Source: Cytophagales bacterium Alg240-R148
Lineage (GTDB): Bacteria > Bacteroidota > Bacteroidia > Cytophagales > Cyclobacteriaceae
NCBI GenBank assembly: GCA_900537185.1
Contig: LS999827.1
Span: 129,001-193,000, forward strand
Length of the DNA: 64,000 nt
Reading direction: 5' to 3'
Shown here: positions 34,531-41,925 of the stretch, piece after piece
Position numbering within the stretch: position 1 is the stretch's first letter
Layout of the letters: the number at the start of each line of letters is the position of its first letter
Translations under genes and position numbers: made by a program
Notes under the pieces: model-generated
What the model saw: only the letters and a program-made list of their open reading frames with translations
Told to the model about the DNA's origin: nothing
Database searches by the model: none

Positions 34531-36798
34531 TTAAAGATTTAGCCAGTAGGACAACTTGATAACCAACGCCCTATTCTTAATTTTTAAGTTATTAGGGAAA
34601 TAATTGTCGGTATAAACAATGAACAAATCCGATGCAGGTTTGAACCTGTATTGGAAACGAGCATTGACATTTAAGTTGTCACCCTGTTCGTTATATTGCA
34701 CAAAGGTAGTAAGGAAAAGTTTATCAGTAAAGGTTAAATCCAATCTTGGTCCAATTAACCATATTTCTTCATCGGAAAATGGCTCCGGAAATTCAAGTTT
34801 GTTGTAGTCAGCAGCAACTGTAATGCTTCCAAAAGGTCGGAATCTAAACTGCAATCCGCCAGATACATTTACTCTGGTTCCATTGTAAAAACCACCAGCT
34901 GTCACATCCATTTCAGCTGTTGCCCGGGCCCTTCTATCTGTATTTATACTTAAACTATAGGTATCCCACTCATAATCCGACCCTTCCGGTAGTGGGTTGT
35001 CATCGTCAATGTAGAAATCATTCCTCAACAACTCATAGCGGTGTTCGGTACCAATTTCAATTTCCATTGTATTTAAAAACTGGACTTGATAACCCAGTTG
35101 ATAATTCATATCGGTTTTTTCTCCTTTTAAATTAGTGGTGTAGAAAAAATTGGCATTAGGACCATGGTTGTTCACTGTTTTACTTTCTTTGGGGTACATG
35201 TAATAATCTGTAAAAATCCCATTGCTTATCACATCCTTTCTTCTAACAAAACCAACTTCGGCATTGTAATTTTCTCCAATTGCGTTGCCAAAATAACCAA
35301 TATTAAATTTTCTAACCCGGTACCTCAAAAACAGGCCAGATGCAAAGGCATTGTCGTTGTTAGCAGGGGAGTTCGATTGGTGGTAAAAAACATTGCCTTC
35401 CCACTTCCCATCTGCTCCTAATAGGTTATAATCCACACCAAAAACACGGTTATAACTTTTAAAATATTCTACGGTGTCGCCTCCAACTACTTTTTCTCCT
35501 ATCAAATTGTCGTTTAAATCAAAAGAAACCGTATCGGACAAATCCATTCCTAGTGACTGTTTGTTGACTACTAAAAATGAAACATTGGACCTAGAAAAAA
35601 CTTTTTTCTGAATAACTCCCATAGAAAAATTTTGTGCAGGTAATCCAAATTCTTCTGTTTTTAAAGTATGCATATTTAAAACGCCCAAACGCCAGTCATC
35701 TCCAATTTTACCACTTAATCGACCACCGGCAATGATAGGAACAGTGCCCACTTTAGTTTCGTCCGATTCTTCGTCGTATTTACTGGCAATTCCAATCCTT
35801 CTGGAAAAGAAAGGCCGAGCACTTCCAAACCCATTTTGAGCAAATAAATCGTTGTTCTCTAGAAAAAACTGCCTTCTTTCTGGAAAAAATATTTCAAACC
35901 GGCTCAAATTTACCACCTGTCTGTCTACCTCCACTTGTGAAAAATCTGGATTAAAGGTAAGGTCCAGGTTGAGAGCGGAGTTCAATGCAATTTTGGCATC
36001 AAAGCCCACACTTCCATCGTTGTTCACCTTGCTACCTTCTTCATGGTCTTTGTCCAAACTACCAGCTGCAAATGGGATCAAGGAAATATTGGTTCCAGCA
36101 GCGGGTAATGGGTCAACAAAATTTAGTTTACCTGAAAACGCCAGCGACGATGGCCGGTACCCCTGAGGAACAGGAGCCCACGAAGATCGTTCGTTGTTTT
36201 TAAGATCATTCCTCAATATTATCAAGTTCCATTCGGCGTTCGACTCATTGTAACGAATGGTCTTTAAGGGTATTTTCATTTCGAACTCCCATCGGTCATC
36301 AAAATTCTGCACCGCAGAAAACCATTTATTGTCCCAATCGGTTGAAACATCTTGCCCGTTGGTCAACAAACCTTCTCTTTGTACGCCCATTGGGGTCAGT
36401 CCAAAAGTAAAACCATTAGTTAAATCGTTGAAGGTATCAATGTACAGGTGGATGCCTTCGTTGTTGCGAAAACCAAAATCTCTTTTTAAGGATTCTACAA
36501 TATGTTTCTTCTTATTGGAATTTTCATAACAAATACCACCAACATAGAGGAAGTCGTCGTCAAACCCAATCATAAACTTGGTTTGAGAAGTGGCCTTTTT
36601 ATTGTCGACTGGGAAATTCTGCATGAACTCCCCTCCTTGTTCCAACTGGCTCCAAATCTCATCGTCTACCTGTCCATCTAAAACTATTCCTTTGCTAACC
36701 CGCTTAATATTGAGTTGGTGCGATTTAGAATTCACTTGGGAGAACCCTTTAAATTGCATAAAAACCAATACCAAAAACCATATTCCTTTCTTCGCCAT
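34531..36798 (-). CDS. DUF5916 outer membrane protein with CBM9-like N-domain
   Basis: A 755-residue protein with a signal peptide (about 1-20, ending GFSQ). Residues about 30-220 resemble a CBM9-like sandwich: GIVLDGQVDDEIWSQLEQGG, FMIGFDDDFLYVGGICYEN and RWEFEMKIPLKTIRYN. From about 230 onward comes the DUF5916 barrel: LDLTFNPDFSQVEVDRQVVN, FFPERRQFFLENNDLFAQNG and FFSRRIG are typical. The protein is predicted to be a glycan-binding outer membrane barrel of unknown function. It is the first gene of a tight five-gene run and is divergent from purB. Confidence 0.88.
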   Translation of the reverse strand: MAKKGIWFLVLVFMQFKGFSQVNSKSHQLNIKRVSKGIVLDGQVDDEIWSQLEQGGEFMQNFPVDNKKATSQTKFMIGFDDDFLYVGGICYENSNKKKHIVESLKRDFGFRNNEGIHLYIDTFNDLTNGFTFGLTPMGVQREGLLTNGQDVSTDWDNKWFSAVQNFDDRWEFEMKIPLKTIRYNESNAEWNLIILRNDLKNNERSSWAPVPQGYRPSSLAFSGKLNFVDPLPAAGTNISLIPFAAGSLDKDHEEGSKVNNDGSVGFDAKIALNSALNLDLTFNPDFSQVEVDRQVVNLSRFEIFFPERRQFFLENNDLFAQNGFGSARPFFSRRIGIASKYDEESDETKVGTVPIIAGGRLSGKIGDDWRLGVLNMHTLKTEEFGLPAQNFSMGVIQKKVFSRSNVSFLVVNKQSLGMDLSDTVSFDLNDNLIGEKVVGGDTVEYFKSYNRVFGVDYNLLGADGKWEGNVFYHQSNSPANNDNAFASGLFLRYRVRKFNIGYFGNAIGENYNAEVGFVRRKDVISNGIFTDYYMYPKESKTVNNHGPNANFFYTTNLKGEKTDMNYQLGYQVQFLNTMEIEIGTEHRYELLRNDFYIDDDNPLPEGSDYEWDTYSLSINTDRRARATAEMDVTAGGFYNGTRVNVSGGLQFRFRPFGSITVAADYNKLEFPEPFSDEEIWLIGPRLDLTFTDKLFLTTFVQYNEQGDNLNVNARFQYRFKPASDLFIVYTDNYFPNNLKIKNRALVIKLSYWLNL

Positions 36799-36865
36799 AA
36801 CAATAACTACAAATTATTTTTATTGAAAGTGCATCTAACGCACAGATTATATAATCTTATTTCAC

Positions 36866-36873
36866 TAATTTTG
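36866..36873 (+). promoter_or_regulatory. candidate -7 box of purB
   Basis: TAATTTTG matches the TAnnTTTG consensus and lies 31 bp before the purB ATG. No -33 TTG is found at the usual spacing. Confidence 0.35.
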
Positions 36874-36904
36874 CGGCCGATTAAACAGAAACTAAAGTTC
36901 GATC

Positions 36905-38251
36905 ATGTCAAATTTAACCGCTTTAACAGCAATATCTCCGGTAGACGGTCGCTATAGAAGAGCAACCAACACCATTGCACCGTACTTTTCAGAACTAGGC
37001 CTGATTCGGTATAGAGTACAAGTAGAAGTAGAATACTTTATTGCACTTTACGAATCAAACATTGAACAATTAGCTGATTTTCCAGCAGAATCCTCCTCCA
37101 AATTGCGGGACATCTACCACAATTTTAATGAAGACGATGCTAAGGAAATAAAAGAAATTGAAAAAACTACCAACCATGATGTAAAAGCGGTAGAATACTT
37201 CCTTAAAAGGAAATTCGATGATTTGAATTTATCCGAATTTAAAGAATTCATCCATTTCGGCCTTACTTCTCAAGACATCAACAATACTTCCATTCCGTTG
37301 TCCCTAAAATTGGCGATGAACGATATAGTTGTTCCCAAATTAAATACGGTTATTGATCTCATCAATGAAATGGCGCACCAATGGGAAACAATCCCGATGT
37401 TGGCAAAGACACATGGACAACCTGCTTCCCCAACCAGGTTAGGGAAGGAAATGAAAGTGTTTGAAGAGCGTTTGTGCAAGCAGATGGCCTTGTTACAGCA
37501 AGTTCCATATTCTGCAAAATTTGGTGGAGCAACTGGTAATTTCAATGCCCACCACATCGCCTATCCAGAAGTGGATTGGAAGTCTTTTGGAGATCGTTTT
37601 GTATCGGACTACTTGGGTTTAGAAAGAAGCCATCCAACAACACAAATTGAACATTACGACAACATGGCTGCTTTGTTTGATGGTTTAAAAAGAATCAATA
37701 CAATTTTGATTGATTTTAGCAGAGATGTATGGCAGTATGTTTCCATGAATTATTTCAAACAAAAAATAAAAGAAGGGGAGGTTGGTTCTTCTGCTATGCC
37801 GCACAAAGTCAACCCAATCGACTTTGAAAATGCAGAAGGCAATCTAGGAATGGCCAATGCTATTTTTGAACACCTTTCGGCCAAACTTCCTATTTCAAGA
37901 CTTCAAAGAGACCTAACAGATTCAACTGTATTAAGGAACATTGGAGTGCCATTAGGCCATTTGTTGATTGCACTGGCCAGTCTCGAAAAAGGAATAAACA
38001 AACTCGAGTTAAACGAAAAAGCCATCCACCAAGACTTAGAAGACAACTGGGCCGTTGTCGCGGAAGCCATTCAAACAGTTTTAAGAAAAGAAGGATATCC
38101 CAATCCTTATGAGGCTTTGAAAGCATTAACTAGGGTCAACAGCAAAATTACTGCTGCAACCATAAGCGAATTTGTAAACACTTTGGACGTGAGCGAAAGC
38201 ACCAAAGAAAAATTAAAGTCGATCACCCCTTTTAACTATACAGGAATTTAA
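36905..38251 (+). CDS. purB: adenylosuccinate lyase
   Basis: A 448-residue fumarase-superfamily enzyme acting twice in purine synthesis (SAICAR to AICAR, adenylosuccinate to AMP). The signature loop is SSAMPHKVNPIDFENAEGN, with the catalytic Ser in GSSAMP. Other motifs are TSQDINNTS, KTHGQPASPTRLGKE and GGATGNFNAHH. Length and start are normal. It is divergent from DUF5916 and followed by a terminator. Confidence 0.96.
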   Translation: MSNLTALTAISPVDGRYRRATNTIAPYFSELGLIRYRVQVEVEYFIALYESNIEQLADFPAESSSKLRDIYHNFNEDDAKEIKEIEKTTNHDVKAVEYFLKRKFDDLNLSEFKEFIHFGLTSQDINNTSIPLSLKLAMNDIVVPKLNTVIDLINEMAHQWETIPMLAKTHGQPASPTRLGKEMKVFEERLCKQMALLQQVPYSAKFGGATGNFNAHHIAYPEVDWKSFGDRFVSDYLGLERSHPTTQIEHYDNMAALFDGLKRINTILIDFSRDVWQYVSMNYFKQKIKEGEVGSSAMPHKVNPIDFENAEGNLGMANAIFEHLSAKLPISRLQRDLTDSTVLRNIGVPLGHLLIALASLEKGINKLELNEKAIHQDLEDNWAVVAEAIQTVLRKEGYPNPYEALKALTRVNSKITAATISEFVNTLDVSESTKEKLKSITPFNYTGI

Positions 38252-38273
38252 AAGGGTGGATTCCAAAACATAG

Positions 38274-38302
38274 AAGAGTTGCCATTGGCAACTCTTTTTT
38301 TT
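38274..38302 (+). terminator. rho-independent terminator of purB
   Basis: Stem AAGAGTTGCC/GGCAACTCTT (38274-38283 with 38287-38296) with a 3-nt loop and a run of eight T. It ends 17 bp before the start of the Crp/Fnr gene. Confidence 0.85.
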
Positions 38303-38318
38303 GTTGTATTTTTCAAAC

Positions 38319-38900
38319 ATGAAAGACCTCCTCTTCCAGGTACTCAACCGCATTTCCGAAATTCCGGCAAGTGAGGCAGACAAGCTTTACCAGGCATGCT
38401 CCTCAATATCATTAGAAAAAGGGAGCCATTACATTACCCATCAAAGCATTCCAAAAAAATTTGCCTTGGTCCAAAAAGGATTGTTTCGATATTATTATTT
38501 GCACCCATCCGGTAGTGAGTATACCAAAGGTTTTTTCGCTGAAAGCACTTTCATTAGTTCGTATACAGCCATGATCAAGAAACAACCTTCTCACCTAGCC
38601 ATTCAAGCCTTAGAACCCTGTGAAATATTGTCTATTGATTACACCCATTGGCAATCCATACTACAAGCACACCCATGCTGGACCAAGTTTCTGTATAAAA
38701 TAATGGCGCAGGCCTTTGAAGCAAAAGAAACCAGAGAAAGGGAGTTGTTGCTTTGTGACGCGACTGAAAGGTACCTTATTTTTAAAGATCGATTCCCAGG
38801 TCTGGAGTCCAGAATTAGTCAAAATCTAGTTGCTTCTTATCTGGGGATTACCAATGTGGCATTGAGTCGGATACGAAAAAAAATATCCCTTTTAACCTAG
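38319..38900 (+). CDS. Crp/Fnr-family transcriptional regulator
   Basis: A 193-residue protein starting MKDLLFQVLNRISEIP; an in-frame start six codons earlier lies in the terminator tail. Residues about 10-120 are a cyclic-nucleotide-binding-type jelly roll (KKFALVQKGLFRYYYLHPSG, then EYTKGFFAESTFISS). The C-terminus has a compact helix-turn-helix NLVASYLGITNVALSRIRKK. There are no FNR-type Cys ligands. It belongs to the short Bacteroidota Crp-like group with unknown effector. It is followed 48 bp later by an SDR gene on the same strand, a likely partner or target. Confidence 0.88.
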   Translation: MKDLLFQVLNRISEIPASEADKLYQACSSISLEKGSHYITHQSIPKKFALVQKGLFRYYYLHPSGSEYTKGFFAESTFISSYTAMIKKQPSHLAIQALEPCEILSIDYTHWQSILQAHPCWTKFLYKIMAQAFEAKETRERELLLCDATERYLIFKDRFPGLESRISQNLVASYLGITNVALSRIRKKISLLT

Positions 38901-38948
38901 GTTAATGTTTGGCGCGTTGCTTCCATGTTGTTTTGTATTAAAAAGAAA

Positions 38949-39689
38949 ATGAAACTGAGCAACAACACAATTGTCATTACAGGTGGGGCAACCGGAATAG
39001 GGTTAGAACTTGCAAGAAGGTTATTGGAGCTGAACAATGTCGTTATTATTTGTAGCAGAAGTGAAAAAAAACTGTACCAAGCCAAGTCCATGTACCCAAA
39101 ACTGGATTTTCACTGCTGTGACGTATCCGACCCCGCTTCAATAAAAACTTTTATGGTTTGGCTAGAAAAATCCCATCCGGCTTCTAATGTTTTAATAAAC
39201 AATGCTGCAATGGTACACAAAACTCAATTTTTTGAAGATCGAGAGATGGAATCCAAAGCCGAAATAGAAATAAAAACCAATCTATTGGGACCCATTGTAA
39301 TGAGCAAACAATTCCACAACAGGTTTGGCCATAACCCAGATTGCAATCTCATCAATATTACCACAGGCCTGGTGTATGCACCTAAAAAAACATACCCCAT
39401 TTACAACGCGTGCAAATCAGCCTTGCATTCTTTTACCCAAACTTTGCGTTTACAAGAAGCACACCACGATATTAAAATAAAGGAAATACTATTGCCAGTG
39501 GTGGACACACCATGGCACCAAGGTACGGTACCCAAAATGGCGATTTCAGCTTATACAGCAGTTCAAGAAATAATAAAGGAACTTAAAACTGGAAAAGAAG
39601 AAATAAAAATAGGCAAGGTGAAACTGTTGTATTGGCTTCATAGAATTGCACCCTTTTTGGCAATTAAACGCATCAACAAAACTGCATAA
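38949..39689 (+). CDS. short-chain dehydrogenase/reductase (DltE-like)
   Basis: A 246-residue classical SDR. The NAD(P) motif is TGGATGIG (about 11-18), then CCDVSDP, the NNA motif in LINNAAM, the active-site Ser in INITTG (Ser replaced by Thr, as sequence shows TT) and YNACKSAL containing the YxxxK pair. The missing catalytic Ser is worth noting, since Thr can partly substitute in some SDRs. The start MKLSNN was chosen because it gives the normal distance to the nucleotide motif. Substrate unknown. Probably co-expressed with the Crp/Fnr regulator. Confidence 0.85.
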   Translation: MKLSNNTIVITGGATGIGLELARRLLELNNVVIICSRSEKKLYQAKSMYPKLDFHCCDVSDPASIKTFMVWLEKSHPASNVLINNAAMVHKTQFFEDREMESKAEIEIKTNLLGPIVMSKQFHNRFGHNPDCNLINITTGLVYAPKKTYPIYNACKSALHSFTQTLRLQEAHHDIKIKEILLPVVDTPWHQGTVPKMAISAYTAVQEIIKELKTGKEEIKIGKVKLLYWLHRIAPFLAIKRINKTA

Positions 39690-39713
39690 AAAAAGGGGCA
39701 AAAGCCCCTTTTT
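39690..39713. terminator. bidirectional terminator between SDR and DUF4136 genes
   Basis: GGGGC-AAAA-GCCCC (39695-39708) flanked by A-run and T-run on both sides, between two convergent genes. Confidence 0.85.
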
Positions 39714-39731
39714 CATATTTCATTCTATTTT

Positions 39732-40310
39732 CTATTCCACTATTTTTATTGGAAAGTCCTTCAAAATAGCTGCTGCTAATTTCTCCACATTTTTCTCTCT
39801 CTTGTCTGGGTTTTCATTGACTGTTTTTTGGCCAACTCCTTGCCAAACAAGTCCTTTCGTTTTTTTATCAAAAACATCCAACACCAAAGTACCTACTAGG
39901 TAATCATGATCAGAATAGGTAGTGGTAGAACTTCCACCTCCCCAGCCCCATCCGGCGCCGTATCCGTATCCATATCCTCCGTAGGGTCCCATGCCATAGT
40001 GGTTGGTATAGGCAGTAGTACTTGTTTTTTGGTCTACCACGATGTACAAAGAAACAACCAATTGGCCATCTTCCTTCACATATTTTAAATTTCTCTTTTT
40101 AAGCTCTTCTCCAAATGCCGATTCAATTCTTTCTTTATCAAATCGATTCAATATTTTGTCACTTTCATCTGTCCACCCGTAATATTCAAAAGTTTTGTAC
40201 TTTGAAAAATCTACTGTCTTGTCATAGTCTGTGGTGACCGTAATGCTCGAACAAGCTGCCAAAGAAAATAGAGCCATTATAAAAGCCCCAGCAATCATTT
40301 TATTTTTCAT
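39732..40310 (-). CDS. DUF4136 lipoprotein
   Basis: A 192-residue protein starting MKNKMIAGAFIMALFSLAAC; the lipobox SLAAC puts the lipidated Cys at about residue 20. The mature part begins SSITVTTDYDKTVDFSKYKT, typical of DUF4136, continues with ERIESAFGEELKKRNLKYV and ends GLVWQGVGQKTVNENPDKRE. It contains a Gly/Tyr/Trp-rich loop (GGYGYGYGAGWGWGGG). These are envelope lipoproteins of unknown role. It lies downstream of the ECF sigma factor and its partner, with a 111-bp gap, and could belong to that regulon. Confidence 0.88.
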   Translation of the reverse strand: MKNKMIAGAFIMALFSLAACSSITVTTDYDKTVDFSKYKTFEYYGWTDESDKILNRFDKERIESAFGEELKKRNLKYVKEDGQLVVSLYIVVDQKTSTTAYTNHYGMGPYGGYGYGYGAGWGWGGGSSTTTYSDHDYLVGTLVLDVFDKKTKGLVWQGVGQKTVNENPDKREKNVEKLAAAILKDFPIKIVE

Positions 40311-40421
40311 AATTGTCATTTTTAATAAACTATATTTTGAATATATCACTTATAACGTTTATACCCAAGAACTTGTTTAATCAAATGCCCAATATTAACC
40401 GTACCAATTCAAATCGGTTGT

Positions 40422-40835
40422 TTAAAGGTTGTCCAATCTTCTTTTCCAGATTTTATAATCCAAATATTGGAATATGGCAATCAATCCAATGCCCATTAGA
40501 AAATACTTTAAAAATGGTTTCACCACAGCAAAACCTTCTATGTTTAAGGAAACTCCAGCCCATACAACCCCTCCTATAGCAAAAAACAGTATCATGGCCA
40601 CCCCAATAGCGAAGAACCAATAATCCTTTTTTGTGGCGCCTTTAACTTTTCTGTCCAAAGCGAGTTGGGCCACTCTCAGTGCAAATCCATCGGGTATGTT
40701 CAATTTGGGTTCCGATTCTAAAACTTCATACAACTGTTTGTATTCGTGAAACTCAGATTCATATTCCTTTGTATTTGCAGATCGGTTGGCATCCAACGAC
40801 TGCTGAATGTCCTTGTCTTTTTCTGTCAATCCCAT
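40422..40835 (-). CDS. small membrane protein coupled to the ECF sigma factor (anti-sigma-like)
   Basis: A 137-residue protein. Residues 1-75 are soluble and charged (DIQQSLDANRSANTKEYESE). Residues about 80-130 hold two hydrophobic helices, and the C-terminus is KIWKRRLDNL. Its start overlaps the sigma gene by 10 bp. Context and topology suggest an anti-sigma factor or sensor that holds the sigma factor at the membrane (inference), but there is no zinc anti-sigma motif (HxxxCxxC). Confidence 0.75.
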   Translation of the reverse strand: MGLTEKDKDIQQSLDANRSANTKEYESEFHEYKQLYEVLESEPKLNIPDGFALRVAQLALDRKVKGATKKDYWFFAIGVAMILFFAIGGVVWAGVSLNIEGFAVVKPFLKYFLMGIGLIAIFQYLDYKIWKRRLDNL

Positions 40836-41386
40836 ATCGTTTCTTTTAACAATTCCCCAAATCCATCTTTTAAAAGCTTTCTTGCTCTAAATAAATAATT
40901 CTTAACCGTACCAATTGGCATTCCTGTAATTTCTGCTATTTCCGGATAACTCATTTCTTGCAAATGGAACAAAGATAACACCAATTGGTATTGTTGTGGT
41001 AGTTGTTCCACCATTTCCAAAACCAACGCCTTAATTTCTGCCTTTTCCGTAAGCTTATCCGGGCTTTTATAGTCTACAATATAATTATTCAACCGATCAA
41101 TATCAAAACCTTCGTCAATAGGTATTTTTTTCTTTTGGGCAAAATTCATAGCCGTTCGGTAGGCTATTGTAGCAATCCAAGTAGACAATTTTGATTCAAA
41201 TTTGAATGCTTCTATTTTATCAAATATCTTCAAAAACACATCTTGGGCTAGCTCTTCTACGTCAGATTTGTCGTGGATAAGTTTGCTAATCATATACCAC
41301 ACCAGCCTTTGATGTCTTTCCACCAAGTGCACATATGCCATCCGATCACCAGATTGAACTAAGTTTACAATTTCCTTATCCGTCAT
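40826..41386 (-). CDS. RNA polymerase ECF-type sigma factor
   Basis: A 186-residue sigma-70 family protein; start MTDKEIVNLVQSGDRMAYVH chosen over an in-frame TTG five codons upstream. Region 2 is DVEELAQDVFLKIFDKIEAF and STWIATIAYRTAMNF; region 4 is LPQQYQLVLSLFHLQEMSYP followed by EIAEITGMPIGTVKNYLFRA. It is of the RpoE-like group. It is cotranscribed with a small membrane protein (10-bp overlap), probably its regulator. A palindrome TTTCC-ATA-GGAAA (41447-41459) lies about 60 bp upstream. Confidence 0.93.
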   Translation of the reverse strand: MTDKEIVNLVQSGDRMAYVHLVERHQRLVWYMISKLIHDKSDVEELAQDVFLKIFDKIEAFKFESKLSTWIATIAYRTAMNFAQKKKIPIDEGFDIDRLNNYIVDYKSPDKLTEKAEIKALVLEMVEQLPQQYQLVLSLFHLQEMSYPEIAEITGMPIGTVKNYLFRARKLLKDGFGELLKETIWD

Positions 41387-41547
41387 TTTCCTATATGACA
41401 AGTGTTATAAAATAAAGGTTGCAGAAATTAAATTATTAATTCCTTATTTCCATAGGAAACCGTTTTATCTGCAGCTCATTGCTAGGAATATTATGGATTA
41501 TTCAATGAAAGGACCTTTTTCATTTTTATTTTTGAAATAGTTTCACT

Positions 41548-41555
41548 TACATTTG
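41548..41555 (+). promoter_or_regulatory. candidate -7 box of the metE leader
   Basis: TACATTTG matches TAnnTTTG and lies about 35 bp before the riboswitch core. A TTTG at 41531-41534 is only 13 nt away, shorter than the usual spacing. Confidence 0.3.
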
Positions 41556-41589
41556 CTCTAAGTTCTTTGCATAAATTTCTTTATCAACA

Positions 41590-41750
41590 AGATAGGGTTT
41601 TGCTTAATTGCGAATTAATAGGGAATCGTGTGAAAATCACGAGCTGTCGCGCAACTGTAAGTAACTTAAGTTTTTATCCAAGTGTTCCACTGCTCATCGC
41701 GGGAAGGACGATAAAAATGTTACCAGCCAGGAGACCTGCCTTTTCTTAAA
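41590..41750 (+). ncRNA. cobalamin (B12) riboswitch upstream of metE
   Basis: The conserved core elements are in order: AATAGGGAA (41617-41625), then GAGCTGTCGCGCAACTGTAA (41641-41660), the CCACTGCTCATCGCGGGAAG block (41687-41706) and the B12-box AGCCAGGAGACCTGCC (41725-41740). This is the adenosyl/methylcobalamin aptamer. It precedes metE by about 185 nt, so B12 should switch off the B12-independent methionine synthase. Its presence implies a B12-dependent alternative (MetH) elsewhere (inference). Confidence 0.95.
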
Positions 41751-41925
41751 TGACGATGCTTTCGCGGTATGAGGCAGTGGTCTGGTTGTCCTTCCTTTTC
41801 TTTGGCTCCCTTTGTTCGCAATTGGGTAAGCCGTTCAGTTGGGTTCCTTCCTTTTATTGCGTTTCGGCATCTTGAAATTAGGTAAACACTTTTTTATTAA
41901 ATGTTTTATTTAAAATTTTTAAAAA
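41751..41925 (+). promoter_or_regulatory. metE leader, putative riboswitch expression platform
   Basis: No gene. GCAGTGG (41774-41780) is exactly complementary to CCACTGC (41687-41693) inside the aptamer, so a switch pairing is possible. An 11-nt direct repeat TCCTTCCTTTT occurs at 41789-41799 and 41845-41855. No strong T-run hairpin is seen, so control may act on translation. Confidence 0.4.

Noticed and set aside
38223-38259. Inverted repeat CACCCCTTTT...AAAAGGGTG at the purB stop
   Set aside because: It overlaps the coding end and lacks a T-run, while a proper terminator follows at 38274-38302.
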